A stretch of DNA of 64,000 nucleotides from Pseudoxanthomonas suwonensis 11-1 (GCF_000185965.1 NC_014924.1:1736001-1800000); one strand, 5' to 3'. Shown: positions 35,572 to 44,285, counted from the first letter of the stretch. Numbers and translations: made by a program. The notes: a model not told the origin generated them from the letters alone.

Positions 35572-36873
35572 ATGGCAACAGGGGAAGAGGCGATCAAGCG
35601 GTTCCGCATGGGGGAGGTCTATCGATACCCGAGGCCTGCCCTGCCCGATCTTCCGACGGTGGATGGCATTCCCAACTTCCACCATATTGTGTCGGTTCCG
35701 GGCTTGGCGAGCCTCCAGCTCGAGAAAGGCATCAACTCCCCAAGCGCGACGCGCGCGGTCGACGGGGAGCGACTAGCGGCAGTCCTTCTGCAGAGCAGCG
35801 TGCATAAGCGCGGATCGATAGAGAACCCCTGGCACGACACCTTGGCCCCTGACGAGGGATTCGCGCGGTACTTCGGCGACAACAAGACACCCGACGTCGA
35901 TCCTGGATTGGCCAATGGCAATCGGACCTTGCTACGTCAGTTCGAGCTCCATACCTCTCCAGATCGCGCGAAACGCGAACGCGCGGCCCCCATGCTCTTG
36001 TTTCGCTCTACACAGAAGGGACTTAAGGAATTCGCCGGTCTTGGACTGATCGTTGGCGCCAAGCGGGTCACCCAGTTCTCGGAGAAGAACGGCGGCTTCT
36101 TCACCAACTACCTTTTTGACCTGGCGATTCTCTCGTTGACGGAAGAAGACGAGAGCTTGGCCATGCTTTGGATCCGCGATCGTCGCGACCCAACCCTCGC
36201 GGCTCCTATCGCCAATGCGATGGCCCCCAAGTCATGGCAGGCGTGGGTCAAGTTCGGAAGTCCCGAGATCGAGCGGGTTCGGCGTCGAGTCACGCGATAC
36301 CACATCCTCCCAAAGCGCGACCAAGTCGCTTCGGCAACCTCCGACACCGGCAAGACGCTAAGAACCATCTACCAGTTCTACGAACACCGTCGCCATCGCT
36401 TCGAAGCCCTGGCGAGCTTGGCCTGTGAATCGATGATTCGTGGAACCGGCGCCAGTTACCGGCGCGGCTGGCTCACCCGTGGCACGGGCGACGGCGGGCT
36501 GGACTTCGTCGGACGCATCGATATCGGTGAGGGCCTTTCGAGCACCAAGCTAGTCGTCCTTGGGCAGGCCAAGTGCGAGAAGATCGACACGCCAACGAAC
36601 GGTGTGCACATCGCCAGGACCGTCGCACGACTGCGACGCGGATGGGTTGGGGCTTACGTGACTACATCCTTCTTCTCAGAACACGTTCAGCGCGAGATCT
36701 ACGACGACCAGTACCCAGTGCTGCTACTCAATGGCACCAACCTAGCCAACGAAGTCGTCAAGCTGAAGCTCGCCTCGGGTCTGCCCAGTGTCGAGGAGTA
36801 TCTCGAGCATGTCGATGCAGACTACGAGGCGCAGGTAAGCAGTCGCCGACCTGAAGAGGTGCTCTGGGAGTGA
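35572..36873 (+). CDS. Restriction endonuclease, Mrr-like QxK nuclease domain
   Basis: A 433-residue predicted restriction enzyme. The N-terminal 200 residues contain FRMGEVYRYPRPALPDLP, NGNRTLLRQFELH and APMLLFRST and may be a DNA-reading domain like that of AspBHI-type enzymes. The C-terminal domain has the nuclease core RGTGDGGLDFVGRID (Asp about 309) followed by LVVLGQAK (Gln331-Lys333), the Mrr-type D...QxK variant. GGGAGGGG precedes ATG 35572. It converges on a C5 methyltransferase gene. If AspBHI-like it would cut methylated DNA, which would conflict with that neighbour unless sites differ. Confidence 0.75.
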   Translation: MATGEEAIKRFRMGEVYRYPRPALPDLPTVDGIPNFHHIVSVPGLASLQLEKGINSPSATRAVDGERLAAVLLQSSVHKRGSIENPWHDTLAPDEGFARYFGDNKTPDVDPGLANGNRTLLRQFELHTSPDRAKRERAAPMLLFRSTQKGLKEFAGLGLIVGAKRVTQFSEKNGGFFTNYLFDLAILSLTEEDESLAMLWIRDRRDPTLAAPIANAMAPKSWQAWVKFGSPEIERVRRRVTRYHILPKRDQVASATSDTGKTLRTIYQFYEHRRHRFEALASLACESMIRGTGASYRRGWLTRGTGDGGLDFVGRIDIGEGLSSTKLVVLGQAKCEKIDTPTNGVHIARTVARLRRGWVGAYVTTSFFSEHVQREIYDDQYPVLLLNGTNLANEVVKLKLASGLPSVEEYLEHVDADYEAQVSSRRPEEVLWE

Positions 36874-36972
36874 GACCCAATGCCCGGTTGAGCGGCAAGC
36901 CGTAAGGCCCCGGCTAAGATCAGCGGTAGCGCGCCATCGAGAGGGGTTCGGATTGGGCTTGCGGGATCTCGG

Positions 36973-38304
36973 TTAGCTTGCAGTACCAAGCTCAATACGT
37001 CCCTGCGCCGGGTCCCTAGGCTCCTGCTTACGCTTCTTAGCCCCGCTTTTCCGGTCGCGCTGCCCGATGGGATTCGCGATCCCCCAGAAAGAAGCCGCCT
37101 GGGCGAGGCTCATCTTGAGCAAGTCCACATTCCCAAGTTCGATCTGCTTCGCAGGGCGTTTCGGTGTGATCCCCATGGCATTCATGACCTGGGCAGCTAC
37201 CGCACGTCCCAATGGAGGCGGTACGGCATTGCCGATCTGTCGTGCGCCGTGCCACTTCGTCTCATTGAACCGGAACCAATCGGGGAAGCCATGCAATCGC
37301 GCCATCTCCCGCACAGTCACGCAACGATTCCACTTGTAGTGAATGGGACGGGGACTGGTGAACGCGCCGCGCGCGGAATCGGTACCGGCACGCAGCGTAT
37401 TGCTCAATCCACCTGGGGGTAGCTTAAAGAACCGAGAGATAGGTTCAATTTCACCAGGAGACGTCAAAGCGAAGCGCCGACGAGAGATCTCAGTGTGCTC
37501 CGACCTCATGCTCGAGGTAAGCAGGTGTGGATTCCACTTGCGACGGTAGCCGTAGGCCCAGCCTTCCGAGTCTTCGCACCTCATCAGCTTGGCGAAAGCG
37601 CTGGGCTTTCCAAAGTTCTTCACTTCGACTTCGTCGCTCGATATCAGTCGCACATACCGCTCCGCATCGGGCAGGTCTCCGAGCGCGTCCTGGCAAGTTG
37701 GTGCGCTCGGGAGGTCAGCCCCTACCGCACCGGGCCTGGAGGTAATCGCGCCGGGATATACAGGTACGCGTAGCCCCTGCTTACAACCCAAAAGGAACAG
37801 TCGCTGCCGGTCCTGGGGCACCCCATACTCATAAGCGTTCAGCACCTTCCAGTCTCTGACTACCTCGTAGCCGGCGGACTCAAATTCCTGAATCAGTTCA
37901 TCCAAAAATTTGCGGTGCTTCCCCATCGTTAGCCCCTTGACATTCTCAAAGACGAAGTAGTCGGCGTCCAACTCACGGACGAGACGGACGAAGTCTTTGA
38001 CCAGGGCATTACGGGGATCGTCGAGAGCGCGCTGTCCAATCAATGAGAACCCCTGGCAGGGCGCTCCACCGAACACCACATCCACCTTCCGCGTGCCGAT
38101 GCCAGCAGCGTCCCGAATGTGCTGCGCGGTGAGGTCGGTTACCGACCGGGGCAAGACGGCACAATGGGGGAAATTGTAGGCGTGAACCGCAGCGTGCACC
38201 GGGTCGATCTCGACAGCGGCCACAACGTCGAAGCCCGCCTGCTCAAAGCCCAAACTGAGCCCGCCAGCGCCAGCAAAAAGATCGATTCCAAGAGGTCTGC
38301 TCAT
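36973..38304 (-). CDS. DNA (cytosine-5) methyltransferase
   Basis: A 443-residue C5-cytosine methyltransferase. Motif I DLFAGAGGLSLGF (8-20), motif IV GGAPCQGFS with catalytic Cys83, motif VI ENVKG (120-124), and motifs IX-X RQIGNAVPPPLGRAVA are present, so it should be active. A target-recognition region (about 190-320) lies between motifs VIII and IX, and an unusual basic tail (SGAKKRKQEPRD) follows motif X. It is divergent from vsr by 130 bp and likely the modification half of a type II system. Recognition sequence unknown. Confidence 0.95.
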   Translation of the reverse strand: MSRPLGIDLFAGAGGLSLGFEQAGFDVVAAVEIDPVHAAVHAYNFPHCAVLPRSVTDLTAQHIRDAAGIGTRKVDVVFGGAPCQGFSLIGQRALDDPRNALVKDFVRLVRELDADYFVFENVKGLTMGKHRKFLDELIQEFESAGYEVVRDWKVLNAYEYGVPQDRQRLFLLGCKQGLRVPVYPGAITSRPGAVGADLPSAPTCQDALGDLPDAERYVRLISSDEVEVKNFGKPSAFAKLMRCEDSEGWAYGYRRKWNPHLLTSSMRSEHTEISRRRFALTSPGEIEPISRFFKLPPGGLSNTLRAGTDSARGAFTSPRPIHYKWNRCVTVREMARLHGFPDWFRFNETKWHGARQIGNAVPPPLGRAVAAQVMNAMGITPKRPAKQIELGNVDLLKMSLAQAASFWGIANPIGQRDRKSGAKKRKQEPRDPAQGRIELGTAS

Positions 38305-38434
38305 GCTGCTAAGTATAGGCGCCCTTCGGCGCGCCGTCGATCGGAAGATGCCTTGCCTCGCTATAGGGAAGCGCCGCGAGGAGGTGCGCTATGATCCTCC
38401 TCGTTGTCTCAGATCCTGCGACAGAGGCTAGGGC

Positions 38435-38842
38435 ATGGACCGGCTGAGTCCCGAGCGCCGAAGCTGGTTGATGTCTCGAATCCGTGGGGAGCACACGAAG
38501 CCGGAGGTGGCGGTTCGAGCCCCGCTCCATCGGATGGGGTACCGGTTTCGCCTCCATCGCCGGGATCTTCCAGGAACGCCCGACATAGTCTTGCCGCGGT
38601 ACTCCGCGGCCATCTTCGTGAACGGTTGTTTTTGGCACGGTCATTACTGCAAGCGCACAAAGATGCCGAAGTCACGTACGGATTACTGGGCGGATAAGAT
38701 CGCAGTCAATCGGCGGCGGGATCGCCGACAGCGCCGGCAGCTTTCGAGCTTGGGGTGGAAGACTATCGTGGTGTGGGAGTGCGAGCTGAAGCGACCGGAG
38801 GAGTTGGCGAATAGGCTCCAGAAGCTCCTATCAGAACCCTAA
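38435..38842 (+). CDS. vsr: Very short patch repair endonuclease Vsr
   Basis: A 135-residue Vsr homologue, which nicks at T:G mismatches arising from deamination of the methylated cytosine made by the neighbouring methyltransferase. Diagnostic motifs: MSRIRGEHTKPE, LPGTPDIVLPRY (catalytic Asp) and IFVNGCFWHGHYC (zinc/His region), then WADKIAVNRRRD and LGWKTIVVWECEL. Length is normal. It sits 31 bp ahead of the second nuclease gene, so these two are probably co-transcribed. Confidence 0.95.
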   Translation: MDRLSPERRSWLMSRIRGEHTKPEVAVRAPLHRMGYRFRLHRRDLPGTPDIVLPRYSAAIFVNGCFWHGHYCKRTKMPKSRTDYWADKIAVNRRRDRRQRRQLSSLGWKTIVVWECELKRPEELANRLQKLLSEP

Positions 38843-38873
38843 AAGGCACCTGCCTACATTGAATAGAGGAACC

Positions 38874-39683
38874 ATGGCAAAGCCAGTCAAGCCGAATCGG
38901 TATACGGAGATCATTGCGGAAGTTTTTCGCAAGCACTACACGCCTGGAGATCAACGCGTTCGCTTTGAGCGGGACGAATTCGTGGCGGCAGCGAAGGAGC
39001 GGAATATCGAACTGCCGAAGAATCTCGGTGACCCGATCTATTCCTTCAAGTATCGGAGTTCGCTGCCCGAGTCTATCGCTGAAACCGCGGCTCCCGGCTA
39101 TGAATGGGGTATCTACAGCATCGGGAAGGGTAAGTACGAGTTTAAGCAGGTCAAGCCACTTTCGATCAGCCCTCGAGATAACCAACTGGTTGTGAAGATT
39201 CCGGATGCAACACCAGAAATCATTTCGGCCTACGCCTTGGGAGACGAGCAAGCACTGCTAGCCAAAGTGCGTTACAACCGGCTAATCGATATCTTTCTGG
39301 GGATAACAGCGTCCTCTCTGCAGAACCACCTTAGAACTACGGTTCGTGGCATCGGACAGATCGAAGTCGATGAGCTCTATGTCGGACTGGACCGAAATGG
39401 ATGCCAGTATGTTGTCCCGGTGCAAGCGAAAGGGGGTAGGGATAAGCATGGCCGGCAACAGACAGAGCAAGATATCGCCTGCTGCGAACAGAAGTTCCCT
39501 GCCCTTCGTTGTCGACCGGTCTCGGCCCAGTTCATTACCGCCAATAAGATCGCCATGTTCGAACTTGCGCTACAGGACGGCGAGATCCGAGTGGTTTCGG
39601 AAGAGCATTACGAGCTTGTTCCTGCCGCTAGCATTACGGATCAGGACCTAGCGCTCTACGCCACCAGGAAGCGACCCGGCTAG
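38874..39683 (+). CDS. Putative type II restriction endonuclease (VDELYVG...QAKGG type)
   Basis: A 269-residue protein that is the likely cognate endonuclease of the Vsr-linked system. The nuclease-like core is GQIEVDELYVGLDRNG (Glu/Asp about 163-166) followed by YVVPVQAKGG (Gln184-Lys186). Upstream regions include IIAEVFRKHYTPGD, ELPKNLGDPIYSFKYR and YNRLIDIFLGITASSLQNHLRT. AGAGGA precedes ATG 38874. Base composition is noticeably AT-richer than flanking genes, which suggests acquisition. The specificity is unknown; activity is inferred from motif and context. Confidence 0.7.
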   Translation: MAKPVKPNRYTEIIAEVFRKHYTPGDQRVRFERDEFVAAAKERNIELPKNLGDPIYSFKYRSSLPESIAETAAPGYEWGIYSIGKGKYEFKQVKPLSISPRDNQLVVKIPDATPEIISAYALGDEQALLAKVRYNRLIDIFLGITASSLQNHLRTTVRGIGQIEVDELYVGLDRNGCQYVVPVQAKGGRDKHGRQQTEQDIACCEQKFPALRCRPVSAQFITANKIAMFELALQDGEIRVVSEEHYELVPAASITDQDLALYATRKRPG

Positions 39684-39709
39684 CCATCCAGCGAAGCAAC
39701 CTCTTATCG

Positions 39710-40399
39710 TTATCGCCTACCCATTAGCACCACCGACCGCGCGATGCACGACTGCGCCCCGAAGTACGTGGCAAGGATCAGCAGCATCGCCCGTGGCACG
39801 TCATGGCCGAAGCGGTCCCAGGCCAGCACGTTGTCGCTGATGACGAACAGGAACGCGCCCAGTGCGGCCATGCGGGTCGGAGCGGCCAGCGCCGGATCGC
39901 GCCGCAAGGCAGCGGCACGTGCAGCCGCCAGGCCCGCCATCAGGACCAGGACGAAGCCATAGGCCACCACGGGGATCTGCAGCGGCGCCGGCACCTTGGG
40001 CAACAGCAGGGTCACGCTACCCGCCGCGGCGATCACATAACCCAGGATGGCCAGCAGTCGCCCCTTCGGCGTCGCGCCCGGGAAGAACGCGGCGATATAG
40101 AACAGATGCGCCACCAGGAAGGCCAGCAGCCCCGGCACGAACAGGTCCTGCGGCAGCATCAGGAACACGTCGCCCGCCAGCGAGCAGAGCATGCCCACCA
40201 GCACCAGCGTCCTGTAGCGCCCCACGGCCGCACCGGCTTGAGCGACCGTCGAGATGATCGCCAGCATGGTCAGCGGCTTGCATAGGTAATGCAGCCACCA
40301 CCAGTCCCCGCCCAATTCGGCACCCAGGATCGCGCCCAGGGCCAGGACGACCACGGCTACCCACGTTATGTCCCTACGCAGCTGCATTCCCTGCCCCAT
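39710..40399 (-). CDS. YhhN family lysoplasmalogenase-like membrane protein
   Basis: A 229-residue polytopic protein with seven or eight membrane helices. Conserved YhhN/TMEM86 features: LHYLCKPLTMLAII, LVGMLCSLAGDVFLMLP, LLAFLVAHLFYIAAF and the C-terminal LGAFLFVISDNVLAW and YFGAQSCIA. TMEM86 proteins hydrolyse the vinyl-ether bond of lysoplasmalogens; the bacterial substrate is unproven. A second ATG 12 bp downstream (40387) is an alternative start. It converges on the R-M island. Confidence 0.9.
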   Translation of the reverse strand: MGQGMQLRRDITWVAVVVLALGAILGAELGGDWWWLHYLCKPLTMLAIISTVAQAGAAVGRYRTLVLVGMLCSLAGDVFLMLPQDLFVPGLLAFLVAHLFYIAAFFPGATPKGRLLAILGYVIAAAGSVTLLLPKVPAPLQIPVVAYGFVLVLMAGLAAARAAALRRDPALAAPTRMAALGAFLFVISDNVLAWDRFGHDVPRAMLLILATYFGAQSCIARSVVLMGRR

Positions 40400-40660
40400 G
40401 GATCCCCAAGCTGCGCATCCTAGCCCGTCCCACCGCTGCAGCGACTGCCCGAATCGTCATGGCTAGACCTTCCAGGGGATGAGATGCCCGCTTCGCTGAC
40501 GCGGGCCGCGCAGGGCCCGCGGCGCGCGGCGCGCAGGGCGCGGGGCGCGGGGTCGCGGGGTCGCGGGGCGGCGTAAAGGGTCGGTGCTAAGGCCTCAATC
40601 AGGCTGAGTCTTGAGCTTTGAGGCCACTCAATCTCTAGCAGCCCAGCTATCAGCACCCAC
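40400..40660. other. GC-rich low-complexity intergenic stretch
   Basis: No gene. Between about 40490 and 40575 the sequence is nearly all G and C with overlapping GCGCGG/GGTCGCGGGG runs, starting from a CCCGC-TTCGCTGAC-GCGGG hairpin like the one near 1095-1120. Confidence 0.6.
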
Positions 40661-41038
40661 TCAAATTGGCGCCAACCCATGCGCCGCATCCGCGCACACC
40701 GTCAGCGTCACCTGCTCTGCCTGCTCAAGTGCGCCCACCGCCTGCACCCGCATGCCAACCTGCAGCGCCTCCACGTCCACCGGCTGCGCCTTGCACAGGT
40801 TCCAGCGCGCCGGCAGCTGCACCGCCACCCGGCCGCGGTCCGGCACGTCCACCTCCACCACCGCGTGCCCGTCGTAGGCCCACGGCTGGGTATTGATGCT
40901 CGCCACGGTGCCGGCGATGGCCACGTTCTGCCCGGCGGACCCGGTCTGCCCGCGCGGCGTCGCACAGGCCACGACCACGAGGGCCAGGACCAGGACCAGC
41001 GGGAACGCCAGCGGAAGACGTCCGGGGGATTGCTGCAT
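40661..41038 (-). CDS. Small putative lipoprotein, OB-fold-like
   Basis: A 125-residue exported protein. The N-terminal hydrophobic segment ends in LVVVACATP, a plausible lipobox-like cysteine (about residue 25). The mature part (IAGTVASINTQPWAYDG, VEVDVPDRGRVAVQLPARWNLCK, VGMRVQAVGALEQAEQVTLTVC) is a short beta-barrel reminiscent of OB-fold stress lipoproteins. A decayed copy of its middle section lies at about 58290-58490. Function unknown. Confidence 0.7.
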   Translation of the reverse strand: MQQSPGRLPLAFPLVLVLALVVVACATPRGQTGSAGQNVAIAGTVASINTQPWAYDGHAVVEVDVPDRGRVAVQLPARWNLCKAQPVDVEALQVGMRVQAVGALEQAEQVTLTVCADAAHGLAPI

Positions 41039-41148
41039 GGAATGTCCCTGCTCATCAGATGGATGGGCCCGAGACTAACCCGGCGGCACGTTGACGCCAG
41101 GTGGTGGGCACCCCACGCCGCCCGAAGGCGGCAGGGCGCCGACGAACG

Positions 41149-41655
41149 TCATCCCAGCTCTTCGAGCAGGATCCCCCAGCCCTCGGGCGGGCGGTGGGCG
41201 ACCAGCGCATCACGCACCACCTCGTCCACCACCAGGGTCGCCAGGCTGCCGGCCAGGCGGAACATGTGCAGTCCTGCCGGATCGCTCGCCCCGGCGTCGG
41301 CCCCAGTGGTTCCCGTGCCCGGAAGGCTGCCAACCCCCAGCACGTTGAACAGCTGGTACCCCGGCCACTCCCTGCCCGTCTCCGGATTGACCAGCCGCAC
41401 CGGGAAGCACTGGAAGTTGTCCACGCCCGCGCCGCGCAGGACCGCCACCAGGGTGTCGCTGGCGACCACCGTCCCGCCGGTCATGAAGTGCGGGCACGGC
41501 TCCCCGTCCGGCACGTTGACCTCGAACCTCAGCTCGGGCAACAAGCCACCGTCGACGGCCTCGCCAGCCATGACGCTGCGGTCGGGCAGCTTCGGCCCGC
41601 GGATGATGCCGTGGTCGTGGAGGTAGTCCTCGGACAGTTCGTAGTAGCGGGACAT
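41149..41655 (-). CDS. Imm11/DUF1629-like protein
   Basis: A 168-residue soluble protein beginning MSRYYELSEDYLHDHG, with VDNFQCFPVRLVNPETGREWPGYQLFNVLG in the middle (residues about 78-107) and a C-terminal HMFRLAGSLATLVVDEVVRDAL. This layout matches the imm11/DUF1629 family of putative immunity proteins, which protect against polymorphic toxins. No toxin gene is adjacent, so it would be an orphan immunity gene. The assignment is moderate. Confidence 0.6.
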   Translation of the reverse strand: MSRYYELSEDYLHDHGIIRGPKLPDRSVMAGEAVDGGLLPELRFEVNVPDGEPCPHFMTGGTVVASDTLVAVLRGAGVDNFQCFPVRLVNPETGREWPGYQLFNVLGVGSLPGTGTTGADAGASDPAGLHMFRLAGSLATLVVDEVVRDALVAHRPPEGWGILLEELG

Positions 41656-41890
41656 GGCCGCTCACCTCGCGGTGGGATGGTGCGATGCTAAGCCATCGTC
41701 TTCTTGCCCCCCTGCGGCGATCCGCCAACACCACCCGCGCCGGGGCGTCCAGCCGTGTACGCGGCCCGGAAGAGTTGGCGACGCCGCCGCCGAACCATGT
41801 CGATCCACCCCCTCCCCACCCGTCGTAAGGCCGTGAGTCGAGCACACCCGCCCGGCATGGCCCGGGCGGCCACCACCAAGGAGGAGACGT

Positions 41891-42337
41891 ATGAAGATCG
41901 TGACCAGCCTCAGCTTCCAGGGGCAGTGCCGCGAGGCGTTCGAGTTCTATGCAAAGGTCCTGGGCGGCAAGATCACCGCATCGGTGCCCTACTCCGCGGC
42001 CCCCGGCGACGAGATGCCGGTGGACGAGCGCTACAAGGACTGGCTGATGCACGCCTGGCTGGACGTGGGCGACCAGTCGCTGATGGGCGCGGACATGGAC
42101 GTGCAGTGGGCGCCCAACGTCGACAAGCCCAAGAACGGTTTCGACGTCACCCTGCACACCGACGACGTCGGGCAGGCCCGCCGCTGGTTCGAGCAGCTGT
42201 CCGAGGGCGGCAGGCAGACCATGCCGTTCGCCGAGACCTTCTGGTCCCCCGGCTTTGGCGGCTGCGTCGACAAATTCGGGATCCCCTGGATGATCAACAC
42301 CGTCCCGGGCCCGGACTGGCAGTACAAGCCGGCCTGA
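41891..42337 (+). CDS. VOC family protein (PhnB-like)
   Basis: A 148-residue VOC/glyoxalase-fold protein of the PhnB group: SLSFQGQCREAFEFYAKVLGG, PYSAAPGDEMP, FDVTLHTDDVGQARRWFEQL and the C-terminal GGCVDKFGIPWMIN. AAGGAGGAG lies just upstream of ATG 41891. Most members have unknown substrates. A frameshifted relic of its 3' half is found at about 58585-58798. Confidence 0.92.
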   Translation: MKIVTSLSFQGQCREAFEFYAKVLGGKITASVPYSAAPGDEMPVDERYKDWLMHAWLDVGDQSLMGADMDVQWAPNVDKPKNGFDVTLHTDDVGQARRWFEQLSEGGRQTMPFAETFWSPGFGGCVDKFGIPWMINTVPGPDWQYKPA

Positions 42338-42570
42338 TTCCGCGCCGCATCACCGGGCGCGGGCCAGTACGGCCGCGCCCGTGGTGTCGCACGCATCAAT
42401 GCACTGCACCTATGCGCTGATACGCGGGCGCATGCGTTGCCGTACCGGTCGCCGGCGTATGGATGCGGCGCTGCGATTGGCCCATTCCTCACCCATCTTT
42501 GGGCACTCCCCCCGCCTGCTGCGATGGTCCACTGTCGCCCCATCCCCCGACAGGCAGCAGGAAGCACGCC

Positions 42571-42903
42571 ATGACTGAATGCGAGGCCCCCGATCCGGAC
42601 ACAGCGCTGAGCCTGCGCCTGGAGAACCGCGGCAACTACCTCATACGGGTCACCGCGGCCTTCACCGTGGACGGCGAACGGCAGCACCGGAAGCTGGAGG
42701 TGTTCCCCTACCAGAAGGCGGCGATCGACGACATTGACCAAGCCGCCACCGACCTGGAAGTGCAGCTGCGCTTCATGGGCGACCGCACGCGCTACCTGGC
42801 CGAGCCTGCGCCCGTGCAGGCCTGGCCGGAAGGCCACGGACACATCAGGCTCGACGGCCATTGGCGGGGGCCCGGCAGTGCGCAGTGGGTGCAGGCCGAC
42901 TGA
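42571..42903 (+). CDS. Hypothetical protein
   Basis: A 110-residue soluble acidic protein with a predicted all-beta core: LSLRLENRGNYLIRVTAAF, QHRKLEVFPYQKAAID, LEVQLRFMGDRTRYLAEP. GGAAGC precedes ATG 42571. No family recognised. It lies just ahead of the 42-bp repeat array on the same strand. Confidence 0.55.
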   Translation: MTECEAPDPDTALSLRLENRGNYLIRVTAAFTVDGERQHRKLEVFPYQKAAIDDIDQAATDLEVQLRFMGDRTRYLAEPAPVQAWPEGHGHIRLDGHWRGPGSAQWVQAD

Positions 42904-42995
42904 TCCTGGGCGGGCCGGAAGCGGCACCGCTCCCCTGCCCTGGCTCCTTTGCACCAGGTTGGATCGTTTCTCTGTTCCGGAGAGTCTTTTTTGCC

Positions 42996-43234
42996 TTCCG
43001 TTGGACAAATTTTGTCCAACGGAATGAATCAAACACTCATCGATGGCGAAAATTTGTCCAACGGAATAAATCAGATGCTCTCCGTTGATGAAAATTTGTC
43101 CAACCGAATGAATCCAGCACTCATCGTTGATCAAATTTTGTCCAACGGAATGAATCAGACGCTCATCGATGATGAAATTTTGTCCAACGGAATGAATCAA
43201 ACACTTTCCGTTGGACAAAATTTGTTCAACGGAA
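42996..43234. repeat. 6 x 42-bp repeat array bounded by palindromes
   Basis: The core TTTGTCCAACGGAATGAATC recurs with exact 42-bp spacing; copies start at 43011, 43053, 43095, 43137, 43179 and 43221, with minor changes in copies 2, 3 and 6. The segments between cores are similar too (CACTCATCGATGATGA-like). The first copy completes a perfect 29-bp palindrome TTCCGTTGGACAAA-T-TTTGTCCAACGGAA (42996-43024) and the last a near-perfect one (43206-43234). The array is AT-rich in GC-rich surroundings. The period of 14 codons keeps frames open on both strands. Confidence 0.92.
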
Positions 43235-43373
43235 CAGCTCAGATACTCTCCCGAGCCCCGGGCAGGCATACCCGTAGCGCCTGAAACGATCCGGGCACCG
43301 CGGCCCCGGCGTCTGCCGAGCGGCCCGCACCTCCCCGAGCCGTGCCGATTGCTAGGGCCAGCCGGCAACCGGG

Positions 43374-43401
43374 CAAAAGAAAAGCCGCCCAGGTGGGCGG
43401 C
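43374..43401 (-). terminator. Rho-independent terminator
   Basis: On the minus strand GCCGCCCA-CC-TGGGCGGC is an 8-bp GC stem with 2-nt loop centre followed by TTTTCTTTT. It lies 66 bp past the stop of the minus-strand gene at 43467-43952 and is the clearest intrinsic terminator in the window. Confidence 0.8.
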
Positions 43402-43466
43402 CAAGGATTGATCGGAGGTTTGGAATGTGACGGCGAAGGGCGCCTGATCACGCCCGTTGCCCTTGC

Positions 43467-43952
43467 TCAGGCCGCGCTCGGCTCCGGCTCGGCTTCTTCG
43501 GTCTTGCGGCTCTTCCTGGCCCAGCGCAGGCCCAGCTCCTTGGCGACACCGTCAAGGCCCTGCTGCTTGCCTGCCACGCGCAGCAGCTGGTAGCCCTTGA
43601 GAGCCACGTCCATCACGTCGCTGCCCAGGGCGATCTCGGTGTCGTTGCCGCGTTCGGACAGCCGACGCAGACGATCCAACAGCGGGCGCAGCTGGTCCAG
43701 CGCATCGAGGTCCTGCTTGGCCGAGGCCACGTCCACCGTGTCCGGGACGATATGCGGGTTCTGCTCCAGCACCCGCAGGGCCTGCCGGCAGAACACCTCC
43801 GACTTGGGCCCCATCTTCACCAGCCGCCGGCGCTCGGCCGGGGCCAGGGCGATCAACACCGAAAGCGCCTGCTCGAGCGCACCAAGGGCCTCACCGGCCT
43901 GCGCCAACTGCGCCTGGTCCAGCTGCAACGAAATCCTGTTCTGAGAGGTCAT
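43467..43952 (-). CDS. Conserved hypothetical helical protein
   Basis: A 161-residue soluble, mainly helical protein starting MTSQNRISLQLDQAQLAQ. It contains LIALAPAERRRLVKMGPKSEVFCRQALRVLEQNP and a C-terminal basic/acidic tail (ARKSRKTEEAEPEPSAA). AAGGAG before the ATG at 43952 and a strong terminator after it mark a single-gene unit. Similar short proteins occur in diverse bacteria without known role. Confidence 0.75.
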   Translation of the reverse strand: MTSQNRISLQLDQAQLAQAGEALGALEQALSVLIALAPAERRRLVKMGPKSEVFCRQALRVLEQNPHIVPDTVDVASAKQDLDALDQLRPLLDRLRRLSERGNDTEIALGSDVMDVALKGYQLLRVAGKQQGLDGVAKELGLRWARKSRKTEEAEPEPSAA

Positions 43953-44285
43953 GGGAACTCCTTCCGGGGACACCGGCCCGATTGGCCGGCGGGAGGAGCG
44001 TGCACAAAGAATCTTTTTCAGACAGTCGGTCGATTCCCCAATGCAGCGTCGGATCGAATCCAAATGCTTTGTAGGGAGTTTCCGAAATTGTCTAGCTTTA
44101 CTTGCATGCCAATGCGTCAGTACAGCAGCGAGCTCAACTGTGAGGGCTCCGCCATACGCGATCGTCAGTTGGCGGGCCGCTCTTGGCGACCTGAGAAGGC
44201 TCGACACTTCCAAAAAATCGGATGGACGGGCAAGCACGAGCCCAAAATTGCCCTGGATTTGTACCCCTTGCCTCTCGGAAATGCC
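43953..44285. other. AT-richer intergenic region, no gene seen
   Basis: A 333-bp gap upstream of the minus-strand helical protein and downstream of the PIN-like gene. Composition shifts towards AT at about 44010, where the foreign-looking PIN-like gene segment begins. No RNA gene or repeat was recognised. Confidence 0.5.

Noticed and set aside
42996-43234. CRISPR array
   Set aside because: The intervening segments are similar to each other, the unit is a 42-bp tandem repeat, and no cas genes are near.
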